In this document: positions 25,909 to 33,155 of the stretch, piece by piece | Position numbering within the stretch: the stretch's first letter is position 1 | Layout: each line of letters starts with the position of its first letter | Source of the DNA: Altererythrobacter sp. CAU 1644 | GTDB taxonomy: Bacteria; Pseudomonadota; Alphaproteobacteria; Sphingomonadales; Sphingomonadaceae | Reading direction: 5' to 3' | NCBI RefSeq assembly: GCF_029623755.1 | Contig: NZ_CP121106.1 | Location: 1,437,001 to 1,501,000, forward strand | DNA: 64,000 nt | The notes under the pieces: generated by a model | What the model was told of the DNA's origin: nothing | What the model saw: the letters and a program-made list of their open reading frames with translations, nothing else | The model's database searches: none | Position numbers and translations under genes: made by a program

Positions 25909-27237
25909 TCAGATTTGGGTCACGCGCGGTGCGCCGCGACGGGAAAGCATCAATTCACTCAGCGCCCAGACCAGCGCATCGGCGCGGTCAGGGCTGCGCC
26001 CCGGCCCCTCGTAAGCGCCGCCTGCCATCAGCCCGCACAGCTGGTCTTCGAGCCGCGCGAACATCCCGCAATGCTTGACTCGGCCGGCCTCGTAGAGCGC
26101 GGCAACCGGCTCGGCGCGGGCCACCTTGCCGCGGCGCGCGTGCACCAGCTTGAGCGGCAGCGATACGTCAGCCGCGCGCAGCACGCTGGCGACCATTGCG
26201 CCGCCCTGATTGGCTTCGGCGACCACGCGGTCAGCCTGCCAACTGTCGGCGGCCTGCGCGACCGCTCGCGCCCAAGTTTCGGGGCTGGCCTGCTCGACCG
26301 AGCAGTCGGCCAGGACCCGCGCAATTCCATCGCCACCCAGCGCCGCGACGACGATCCCGCAGGCATCGCCGCGCGCGGAGGCAGGTGGATCGACCGCCAC
26401 CACGACCCGGAGATGGTCGCTGGCGGCAGCAGCAGTCTCGCGGCACTGCTCCAGCAGGGCTCGGTGCCACAGGGCGCCTTCGACATCGGCGATGAGCTCG
26501 CCCAGCAGCTCCTGCCGCCCAAGCTGCGTGTCGCCGAATTCGCGTTCGACCGCGTCGATGAAGCTGCGCGGGAGGTTGGCGTGGTTCTCATGCGTCGCTC
26601 CGCCGGTTACCCGCGTGTCCTTGCTGTCGAGCAGCCGCTTGACCAGCGGCACGTTGCGCGGCGTCGTTGTCGCGACGATGCGCTGGTCCTCGCCCAGTCT
26701 CAGCCCGAGCAGCAGATTGTCCCAGCAGCGGCTCGCGCGTTCGTGCGAGAGTGGCCACTTGCCGATCTCGTCGCACCAGGCGTGCGAATGCTGAGGTCCG
26801 CGCAGACTTTCCGGCTCGGCAGCCGAGTAGAGATAGGCCTGCGCGCCATTGGGCCAGCGCAGCCGGTGGAGCGATGGTTCGAATACCGGGCGACGCTCTT
26901 CGGGCGAGCAGGCGATCAACCCGCTTTCGCCTTCGACCATCACGCTGCGCGCCTCGGCCAGCGATGCGGCGACCAGCGCGATCCGGGCGCGTTCGTTGTT
27001 CTCGGCGACCATGCGCACCCATTCGGCCCCGGCGCGGGTCTTGCCAAAGCCGCGCCCGGCCATGAGCAACCAGACCAGCCAGTCGCCGTCTGGCGGCAAC
27101 TGCCCGGGATGAGCGGTGTTGAGGAAATAGCTTTCCCATTCATTGCGCTCGTCCTGGCCCAGCTTGGCGATGAAGCGGCTTCTCTGCGAGGGTGATGCGG
27201 CGGCGAACAGTTCGGGCCGCGAGGCCGGCTCGCTCAC
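25909..27237 (-). CDS. Terminase large subunit (RcGTA g2-type)
   Basis: A 442-residue DNA-packaging motor. The Walker A motif GRGFGKT is at 61-67, Walker B with the catalytic acid is AWCDEIG (about 153-159), and the C-terminal nuclease half has VVVAVDPPAS and the late acidic DRADALVWAL. It packages genomic DNA by headful. The start is GTG 27237 in a GTGA overlap with the small subunit; the much longer open frame upstream overlaps that gene and is a shadow. Confidence 0.93.
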   Translation of the reverse strand: MSEPASRPELFAAASPSQRSRFIAKLGQDERNEWESYFLNTAHPGQLPPDGDWLVWLLMAGRGFGKTRAGAEWVRMVAENNERARIALVAASLAEARSVMVEGESGLIACSPEERRPVFEPSLHRLRWPNGAQAYLYSAAEPESLRGPQHSHAWCDEIGKWPLSHERASRCWDNLLLGLRLGEDQRIVATTTPRNVPLVKRLLDSKDTRVTGGATHENHANLPRSFIDAVEREFGDTQLGRQELLGELIADVEGALWHRALLEQCRETAAAASDHLRVVVAVDPPASARGDACGIVVAALGGDGIARVLADCSVEQASPETWARAVAQAADSWQADRVVAEANQGGAMVASVLRAADVSLPLKLVHARRGKVARAEPVAALYEAGRVKHCGMFARLEDQLCGLMAGGAYEGPGRSPDRADALVWALSELMLSRRGAPRVTQI

Positions 27238-27827
27238 CGTTCCTTGCGCGCCCGTTCGGCGGAGACCTGCTGGCGCAATGCCTCGACCTTGCGATCGATC
27301 GAGGCGCGCACTTCGGCGGCGCTGACATTGGTGCGCACCGCGCGTTCTTTGGCGATGGTTTCCTTGTGCGCGGCGAGCAGGCGCAGCGCGGTGGCGACGT
27401 CCATTTTCCGCTTGGGATCCGGATCGCGCAGGAAGCCGAGCACTTCCATCTCGAGATTGACGTAGCCTTCGTAGAGCGCCGCCTGCCACTTGCGCGCGAA
27501 TTCGCGATCCTCGCGCCGCAGCTTGTAGACTTCGCGGGTCGAGGTCCCGGCGCGTTCGGCTGAGGCGGTGACGTTCGACGTCTCTCCCAGCGCCTCCAGA
27601 AAGGTGCGCTGTATTTGCGATGGCGAGGGTGCGCGACCGAACCTGACGACGCTGTCCAGTACGCGCTCGCATTCGCGCTTGAAATTCGGGTTGCGATCGA
27701 TCTGACCGTAATAGGCGCCAGTGGTAACGCCGGCTTCTTCGACCGCACGCTTGATGATTCCGATCTCGGCCAATGCCTTGAAGAAGGCCGGTTCCCACGC
27801 CAGGCGCGGCTTGTAGGTCGTGCTCAT
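27234..27827 (-). CDS. Terminase small subunit (RcGTA g1-type)
   Basis: A 197-residue DNA-binding protein. Two helix-turn-helix-like segments are visible (FFKALAEIGIIKRAVEEAGV and ETSNVTASAERAGTSTREVY), then a charged coiled-coil C terminus (ASIDRKVEALRQQVSAERAR). The position as first gene of the cluster matches the TerS of RcGTA. ATG 27827 opens the conserved start; the earlier in-frame codon lies in the leader. Confidence 0.84.
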   Translation of the reverse strand: MSTTYKPRLAWEPAFFKALAEIGIIKRAVEEAGVTTGAYYGQIDRNPNFKRECERVLDSVVRFGRAPSPSQIQRTFLEALGETSNVTASAERAGTSTREVYKLRREDREFARKWQAALYEGYVNLEMEVLGFLRDPDPKRKMDVATALRLLAAHKETIAKERAVRTNVSAAEVRASIDRKVEALRQQVSAERARKER

Positions 27828-27929
27828 TGTTGCGCTCCCATCGTTCGGTCCGGCTGGCGGAAAAGCAAAGGGGCGCAGCACCTTGCGGTGCCCGCCCCGT
27901 TCGAATCACATTATCGCGATGTTCCTGAT

Positions 27930-27958
27930 ATGTACCTAAAGAGCGTGACGATGTCAAT
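27930..27958 (-). promoter_or_regulatory. Candidate housekeeping-type promoter of the GTA cluster
   Basis: On the minus strand a perfect TTGACA (27953-27958) is followed after 17 bases by TACATA (27930-27935), a modest -10 element. The resulting leader would be about 95 nt. No other gene on this strand lies between it and the cluster. In Rhodobacter the cluster is driven by the GafA activator, so extra upstream sites are expected but were not identified. Confidence 0.45.
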
Positions 27959-28050
27959 AAGAAAGTGCCAAAACGGTTAATTCTAATTGCAGTTGCGCGG
28001 GCACGCCCTCTGCCCTAATCGCCGCAATTCCTCGCGAAAGGTTCCCCGCA

Positions 28051-28701
28051 ATGCTGATGAAGCCGCTCCGCGGTCTCTACGATTGGACCATGGACAAGGC
28101 CGCACACCCGCATGCGCAGGGGTGGCTGGCCTTCTTCTGTTTCATCGAGGCGAGCTTCTTTCCGATCCCGCCGCACCCGCTGCTGGGCCTGATGTGCCTT
28201 GCCGAGCCGCAGAAGGCGATCCGCTTCGCCATCATCGCCACGCTTGCTTCGGTCGCCGGGGCCGTGCTCGGCTATGCGATCGGTTGGGGCCTTTACGACA
28301 CGGTGGGCGAGCCGCTGCTCGGCCTGCTGGGGCTGCGCGAAAGCTTCCCGGTCGCGGCCTGCTACCTGCGCGAATACGATATCGAGGCGATCCTGATCGC
28401 CGGCGCGACCCCCGTTCCGTTCAAGCTGCTGACCATCACGGCCGGCTTTATCGAGATGGCCTTTGTGCCCTTCGTGCTCGCCAGCCTGGCTGCGCGCGCG
28501 CTGATCTTCATGACCGTGGGGATCCTGTTCCGGGTCTTCGGGGCGCCGATCAAGCGGATGATCGACAAATATCTCGGCACGGTCACGACGCTGTTCATCG
28601 TGCTCGTGGTCGGGGGTTTCATTGTCCTCACGCAGTTTTCGGGCAGCGACGAAGAGGTGAAGGACAAGTGCGAGGCGGCCACCACGGTGAAGCCAGCCTG
28701 A
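28051..28701 (+). CDS. YqaA/VTT-domain (SNARE-associated) inner-membrane protein
   Basis: A 216-residue polytopic protein with about five hydrophobic helices and the YqaA-branch VTT/DedA-like features: FFCFIEASFFPIPPHPLLGL near the start and LIAGATPVPFKLLTITAGF in the centre. Family members are thought to flip or scramble lipids or to support envelope homeostasis. It is divergent from the GTA cluster, and the aquaporin gene follows after one base. Confidence 0.85.
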   Translation: MLMKPLRGLYDWTMDKAAHPHAQGWLAFFCFIEASFFPIPPHPLLGLMCLAEPQKAIRFAIIATLASVAGAVLGYAIGWGLYDTVGEPLLGLLGLRESFPVAACYLREYDIEAILIAGATPVPFKLLTITAGFIEMAFVPFVLASLAARALIFMTVGILFRVFGAPIKRMIDKYLGTVTTLFIVLVVGGFIVLTQFSGSDEEVKDKCEAATTVKPA

Positions 28702-28702
28702 C

Positions 28703-29398
28703 ATGGACGGGGCGGCAAGGCCGGACCTGTCGCGGCGCCTCGCCGCCGAAGGGATCGGAAGCTTCTTCCTCTTTGCCGGGGTGATCGGCTCGGGCGTGAT
28801 GGCCGAACAGCTGGCGGGCGGTAACGTGGCCATTGCGCTGCTCGCCAATACCATCGCGACGGGGGCGATCCTCTACGTCTTGATTGCCATGCTCGGTCCG
28901 ATCTCGGGCGCGCACTTCAACCCGGCAGTGACGCTGGCCTTCGCCATCCGGCGCGAAATCTCGCTCGCGGCGAGCGCGGCTTTTGTCGCGGTCCAGCTGG
29001 CAGCCGGGGCAATCGGCGCCTTCGCCGTCCACGTGATGTTCGACCTGCCGGTCCTGCAGTTCTCGACCAAGGCGCGCGCCGGGATCGGCCAGTGGACCGG
29101 CGAACTGATCGCGACCTTCGGCCTGGTGCTCACGATCCTGCTGCTGGTTCGGCTGAGGCCCGCAGCCATCCCGGCGGCAGTCGGGCTCTACATCGCGAGC
29201 GCCTACTGGTTCACCTCGTCGACCAGTTTCGCCAATCCTGCGATCACCGTGGTTCGCAGCCTGTCCGACACCTTCGCCGGGATCGCTCCTGCCGACGTGC
29301 CGATGTTTATTGCCGCGCAACTCGTCGGGGCGGTGATCGCCACCTTCGTGGCTGGCTGGATGACCGCTGGAGCTGAAGGCTCAGCCGAGCGCGGCTAG
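28703..29398 (+). CDS. Aquaporin / MIP-family channel
   Basis: A 231-residue channel with the two half-helix NPA motifs, HFNPAVT and FANPAIT, and six hydrophobic segments. The substrate could be water, glycerol or metalloid hydroxides; the selectivity residues cannot be assigned with confidence. It is coupled to the YqaA gene (1-nt gap) and its end overlaps the convergent Crp-type gene by 18 nt. Confidence 0.92.
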   Translation: MDGAARPDLSRRLAAEGIGSFFLFAGVIGSGVMAEQLAGGNVAIALLANTIATGAILYVLIAMLGPISGAHFNPAVTLAFAIRREISLAASAAFVAVQLAAGAIGAFAVHVMFDLPVLQFSTKARAGIGQWTGELIATFGLVLTILLLVRLRPAAIPAAVGLYIASAYWFTSSTSFANPAITVVRSLSDTFAGIAPADVPMFIAAQLVGAVIATFVAGWMTAGAEGSAERG

Positions 29399-30070
29399 CG
29401 CCAGCTCCTCGGGCGCGAGGATTTCCACCTTGCCATAGCTGCGGCGGATTGCGCCCTGGCTTTCGAGTTCGCCGAGCGCGAGATTGACCGTCGCGCGGGT
29501 CAGGCCCAGCAGCTCGCCCAGCTCCTGCTGTGTGGTCGTGACGGTGGTTGCGGCCCCTGCCGACAGGTTGACGAGCAGCCCGGCGATCCGCGCGAGACCG
29601 GTGCCGCGCCGGATTCCGGCGATGATGTCGAGCATCTCCTGCAGTTGCAGCGCCATTGCGCCGAGCATCACTTGCGCGGTTTCGGGCCGGGCGGCGAACA
29701 GCTCCTCGATCGCCCGCGCCGGTACGAAGCGCAGTTCGCTCTCCCCGCGCGAGATCGCGTCGACGACCCGCGGGCGGCCCGAGAGCATGGCGAGCTCGCC
29801 ATAGGAATCGCCTGGCCCCAATAGTGCCACGCGGCGGAATTCCCCGTCGGGATGGAACCGCCCGACGGTGACCGCACCGCGCTCGATCCACCACAGGCCT
29901 TCGCCCTTGTCGCCGCGCTGCTGGATAATCTGGTCGGGCGCGAAGCGGCGCAGCGAACTGCGCTGGCGGAGGAAGTCCTGCGCCGCCTCGTCGAGCACCG
30001 AAACCAGCATCGGCGCCACCAGCGAGCGCTGGCGGCGCGGCCGCTCCGACGATTGTAAGATTTCCGACAT
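29381..30070 (-). CDS. Crp/Fnr-family transcriptional regulator
   Basis: A 229-residue protein with a cyclic-nucleotide-like sensor fold (residues ~30-140, GEGLWWIERGAVTVGRFHPD, SYGELAMLSGRPR), a dimer helix and a C-terminal winged helix (TTQQELGELLGLTRATVNLA). It has no N-terminal cysteine cluster, so an Fnr iron-sulfur sensor is unlikely. The ligand is unknown. ATG 30070 is used. Its start faces the sterol-desaturase-family gene at 30120 with a 49-nt spacer, so that gene is a plausible target. Confidence 0.88.
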   Translation of the reverse strand: MSEILQSSERPRRQRSLVAPMLVSVLDEAAQDFLRQRSSLRRFAPDQIIQQRGDKGEGLWWIERGAVTVGRFHPDGEFRRVALLGPGDSYGELAMLSGRPRVVDAISRGESELRFVPARAIEELFAARPETAQVMLGAMALQLQEMLDIIAGIRRGTGLARIAGLLVNLSAGAATTVTTTQQELGELLGLTRATVNLALGELESQGAIRRSYGKVEILAPEELALAALG

Positions 30071-30119
30071 TTCGTGTGAGCGATACCCGCTAAGAGTCGC
30101 GAGGTCAAAGGAGAGGACC

Positions 30120-30965
30120 ATGCCCGCCTACACTTACGCCGTGCTCGGCATCTATCTCGGTTACGCGCTGCTCGAACTGTTTCGATCGAACCTGTTCGCG
30201 AAGGCCGAGCAGACCCGCGACGACGGGATCGTGGAAGCGATCAGCATGACCATGCTCCTCGCCTTCACCCAGCCGGCGGTGCTGTTCCTGTCCGCCGGAT
30301 TGATGGCAACCTTTGCGCCTCAGCTCGAAGGCGCCTTGTCGGACATCAACTTGTTTGCGGCGATCGCGCTGTTCCTCGTGCTCGACGACATGACCCAGTA
30401 TTGGTGGCATCGCGCGAGCCACAGCTTCCACTGGCTGTACAACCTTCACCGGGCGCATCACAACGCGAAGTACATGTCTGTGCGGCTCGTATACCGCAAC
30501 AACGTCATCTATTATGCGATGATGCCCGGGATCTGGCTCTCCGGCGCGCTGATCTACATGGGCCTCGGTTGGGTGTACGCCGGTTATCTCGTGGTCAAGA
30601 TGGCGGTGATCATCGGCGCGCATTCGGACGTCGCCTGGGACAAGCCGCTCTATCGCATCAAGTGGCTCTCGCCGGTGATGTGGCTGGTCGAACGCACGAT
30701 CTCGACCCCGTCGACCCATCATGGGCACCACGGCCGCCACGCCGACGATCCGGCGGTCAACTACAAGGGCAATTACGGCAATTTGCTGTTCTTCTGGGAT
30801 GTGCTCTTCGGCACCGCCAAGATCACCCGCAGCTATCCGCACAGCTACGGCGTCGAGAACCTCGCGCCGGCCACGCTCGGCCAGCAGCTGCTGTGGCCGA
30901 TCTTTCCGGAGAACAAGGAAATGCCCAAAGAGGTTGGGGAGAGGGCGGCTCTCGAAGCCGCCTGA
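30120..30965 (+). CDS. Sterol desaturase / fatty acid hydroxylase family membrane protein (second copy)
   Basis: A 281-residue membrane enzyme. The di-iron histidine motifs are HRASHSFHW, HRAHH and the C-terminal STHHGHHGRH, with about four transmembrane segments. It is distinct from the copy at 2029-2985 and closer to the branch with the THHGHHG ending. The Shine-Dalgarno AAAGGAGAGG precedes ATG 30120; an open frame further upstream was rejected. Divergence from a Crp-type regulator suggests conditional expression. Confidence 0.86.
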   Translation: MPAYTYAVLGIYLGYALLELFRSNLFAKAEQTRDDGIVEAISMTMLLAFTQPAVLFLSAGLMATFAPQLEGALSDINLFAAIALFLVLDDMTQYWWHRASHSFHWLYNLHRAHHNAKYMSVRLVYRNNVIYYAMMPGIWLSGALIYMGLGWVYAGYLVVKMAVIIGAHSDVAWDKPLYRIKWLSPVMWLVERTISTPSTHHGHHGRHADDPAVNYKGNYGNLLFFWDVLFGTAKITRSYPHSYGVENLAPATLGQQLLWPIFPENKEMPKEVGERAALEAA

Positions 30966-30970
30966 AGGGC

Positions 30971-31004
30971 GGCGGCCGGGGTTTGGGAGAGGACCCTGGC
31001 CGCC
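30971..31004. terminator. Hairpin between convergent genes
   Basis: Twelve-base arms, GGCGGCCGGGGT (30971-30982) and ACCCTGGCCGCC (30993-31004), pair with a single G-U wobble around a 10-nt loop, in the 68-nt gap between the hydroxylase stop and the TauE-type gene stop. Neither side has a strong T-run, so it may be a 3' stabiliser or weak bidirectional terminator. Confidence 0.6.
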
Positions 31005-31033
31005 GTTGACCATCGAAGGCGAGGGGCGCGAAC

Positions 31034-31819
31034 CTAGAGGAATGCCTGGCCGGCAACCCACAGGCCGATCGCGATGACCATGATGGCAAAGCCGATCTCG
31101 AGCACCCGCTTGCGGCTCGCCAGACGCGTGCCGATCCAGCGACCGAGGGTGCTCCCGGCGATACCGCCTAAGACAAGCCACATGATCAGGCCCCAATCGA
31201 GCAGGCCGGATACGGCGTAGGAGACGGCGGTCGTCGCCCCGAGTGCGGTGATGACGAATAGCGATGTGCCGATCGCGAGGCCGATCGGCATCGCAGTCGC
31301 GAAAATCAGCCCGGGCACGATTAGGAAGCCGCCGCCGATCCCGAAGAAGCCCGATAGCAAGCCGACGGCTAGGCCGGTCGGCAGGATCCGTGCCAGCATC
31401 GTACGAGCGTTCTGCATCGTCAGGCGAACCTCGGGATTCTCCGCGGTCTTGCGCTTGCGCATCATCATCAGCCCGACGATCACCATCAGGATCCCGAAGA
31501 GGCCGACCAGCCGCTCGCCATCGAATGCCTTACCCAGTTCGGCGCCGATGGCTGCACCGACCATGCCCGCGAGCGCAAAGGCCAGCGCGCAGCGCCACCG
31601 GACATTGCCCTGCCTTGCATGCCCGATCAGGCCCGCAAGCGCGTTCAGCGTGACGGCAAGCGCCGAGGTCCCGATCGCATAATGCGGCTGCCCCACGCCC
31701 ACGAAATAGACGAGCAGGGGCACGGCGAGGATCGAGCCGCCGCCGCCGACCAGGCCCAGCACGAACCCGATCAGCGCGCCGCTTAGTAATGCGGCGAAGG
31801 CGATGCTCGCGGGCTCCAT
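31034..31819 (-). CDS. TauE/SafE-family sulfite/sulfur anion exporter
   Basis: A 261-residue inner-membrane protein with about eight helices and the duplicated family motif visible as GFVLGLVGGGGSILAVPLLV and GLLSGFFGIGGGFLIVPGLI. The family exports sulfite, thiosulfate or organosulfonates. It is the second gene after the ArsR-type repressor on the same strand; with the divergent persulfide dioxygenase, removal of sulfite or thiosulfate made from sulfide is the likely role. Confidence 0.88.
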   Translation of the reverse strand: MEPASIAFAALLSGALIGFVLGLVGGGGSILAVPLLVYFVGVGQPHYAIGTSALAVTLNALAGLIGHARQGNVRWRCALAFALAGMVGAAIGAELGKAFDGERLVGLFGILMVIVGLMMMRKRKTAENPEVRLTMQNARTMLARILPTGLAVGLLSGFFGIGGGFLIVPGLIFATAMPIGLAIGTSLFVITALGATTAVSYAVSGLLDWGLIMWLVLGGIAGSTLGRWIGTRLASRKRVLEIGFAIMVIAIGLWVAGQAFL

Positions 31820-31880
31820 CGGCTCAACTCACAGGGTGCACACTGGCTGCGAGGACGACATTCAGGCGAGGCCGCATCTT

Positions 31881-32210
31881 TCAGTCCTCCCGGCAATAGA
31901 GCTGGTGCAGCGTCGCGAGCAGGCTCTCGCAGCGCGGATCGGCAATCCGATACCACAGCGCCTGGGCTTCGCGCCGATACTCGACGAGACCCTCGGCCCG
32001 CATCTTCGCCAGATGCTGCGACAGCGCCGATTGGGACAGGGCGACCTCGTTCGCCAGATCGTTGACGCGCATCTCTCCGTGTTCGGCGAGCTTGCACATC
32101 ACCATCAGGCGTTTGCGATTGCCCAGCGCCTTGAGCAGCGCGGCAACCTCGGCGGCATTCGCCTCGAAACTGGCGAGGTCGAGCGGGGTGGGGGTAAGGA
32201 CCTGTTTCAT
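31881..32210 (-). CDS. ArsR-family repressor, BigR/SqrR-like persulfide sensor
   Basis: A 109-residue winged-helix repressor with the ArsR DNA-recognition helix region LSQSALSQHLAKMRAEGLVE. Cys39 (VMCKLAEH) and Cys106 (HQLYCRED) occupy the positions of the two redox cysteines of BigR/SqrR, whose persulfide bridge releases DNA; a third, Cys94, is present. The metal-binding ELCVCDL-type motif is absent. ATG 32210 lies two bases from the operator palindrome, with no room for a Shine-Dalgarno site, so the message may be leaderless. The target is probably this divergent sulfur module. Confidence 0.88.
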   Translation of the reverse strand: MKQVLTPTPLDLASFEANAAEVAALLKALGNRKRLMVMCKLAEHGEMRVNDLANEVALSQSALSQHLAKMRAEGLVEYRREAQALWYRIADPRCESLLATLHQLYCRED

Positions 32211-32211
32211 T

Positions 32212-32248
32212 AGCACTTGCTAATTAAGCAAATGCTCATATATGTCAA
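32212..32248. promoter_or_regulatory. Operator palindrome and promoter of the sulfur module
   Basis: Ten-base arms AGCACTTGCT (32212-32221) and AGCAAATGCT (32227-32236) pair at nine of ten positions around AATTA. On the minus strand TTGACA (32243-32248) lies about 17 bases upstream of AT-rich bases inside the palindrome, so repressor binding would cover the -10 region. Placement between divergent repressor and dioxygenase genes fits autorepression of both. Confidence 0.6.
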
Positions 32249-32258
32249 GGGCATTGCT

Positions 32259-33155
32259 ATGGAGACCAAGATGAAGACCCCCGCAATCCGCGCCTTCTTC
32301 GATGAGCCGACCTACACTGTCAGCTATCTGGCATGGGACGAGGAGACCAAATCCGGTGCCGTGATCGATCCCGTACTCGATTTTGACCTCCCCTCGGGCG
32401 AGGCGGATGTGCGCTCGGCCGAAGCCATCCTCGCAGCAGCAAGGGAGGAGGGCATAAGCATTGAATGGGTGCTCGAAACCCATGCCCATGCCGACCATCT
32501 TTCCGCTGCACCCTTCATCAAGCAGCAGACCGGCGCCAGGATCGGGATCGGCCGGCACATCACCGAGGTCCAGAAGATCTTCCGGCCGGTCTTTGCTCTT
32601 GCCGGACAAACCACCGACGGGAGCGACTTCGACCGCTTGTTCGATGACGGCGACAGGTTCGAAGTCGGCGGGCTCGAGGTCGAGGTCCTGCATGTTCCCG
32701 GTCATACGCCCGCCGACGTTGCCTATCTGATTGGGGACGCGGCTTTCGTCGGGGACACGCTGTTCATGCCTGACTACGGCACCGCACGCGCGGACTTCCC
32801 CGGCGGCGACGCACGCCAGCTTTACCGATCGATCCGCAAGCTGCTCGACCTGCCCGAAAAGACACGGCTGTTCATGTGCCACGATTACAAGGCACCGGGC
32901 CGCGACGAATTCGCATGGGAAACCACCGTGGGTGCGCAGCGGCGCGGCAGCGTCCACGTGCACGACGGCGTAAGCGAGGATGAGTTTGTCGCCATGCGCG
33001 AAGCGCGTGACGCCGGTCTGGCCGTGCCGCGCCTGTTACTGCCCTCGATCCAGGTGAACATTCGGGCCGGGAAATTTCCCGAGGCCGAGGACAATGGGAT
33101 CGCTTATCTCCGCATCCCGGTGAAGCCGGTCCGACATGGCGTCGCTGCAGATTAG
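32259..33155 (+). CDS. ETHE1-like persulfide dioxygenase (metallo-beta-lactamase fold)
   Basis: A 298-residue metallo-beta-lactamase-fold enzyme with THAHADHLSAAPF and the later GHTPADVAYLIGD and FVGDTLFMPDYGTARADFPG, matching the ETHE1/BLH branch that oxidises glutathione persulfide to sulfite using non-haem iron. It has no rhodanese domain. ATG 32259 or 32271 is possible; both have weak GGAG/AAGGG sites. It overlaps the convergent spt gene by 4 nt at the stop. It is divergent from the BigR-like repressor. Confidence 0.9.
   Translation: METKMKTPAIRAFFDEPTYTVSYLAWDEETKSGAVIDPVLDFDLPSGEADVRSAEAILAAAREEGISIEWVLETHAHADHLSAAPFIKQQTGARIGIGRHITEVQKIFRPVFALAGQTTDGSDFDRLFDDGDRFEVGGLEVEVLHVPGHTPADVAYLIGDAAFVGDTLFMPDYGTARADFPGGDARQLYRSIRKLLDLPEKTRLFMCHDYKAPGRDEFAWETTVGAQRRGSVHVHDGVSEDEFVAMREARDAGLAVPRLLLPSIQVNIRAGKFPEAEDNGIAYLRIPVKPVRHGVAAD

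Noticed and set aside
24733..27195. 820-codon plus-strand open frame opposite portal and terminase genes
   Set aside because: It is the reverse-strand image of coding sequence, with low-complexity Arg/Gln/Ala content and no motif; the opposite strand has portal and Walker-A-containing terminase.
13776..27827. Active temperate prophage
   Set aside because: No integrase, repressor, replication or lysis genes and no flanking attachment repeats were seen; gene order fits GTAs.
27919..27950. GGAAC on the minus strand near the GTA promoter as an EcfG element
   Set aside because: The required CGTT is not at 16-17 bases downstream; only CGAA is present.
29381..30070. Fnr-type oxygen sensor for the Crp-family gene
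   Set aside because: No N-terminal cysteine cluster for an iron-sulfur centre is present, so only the family is called.
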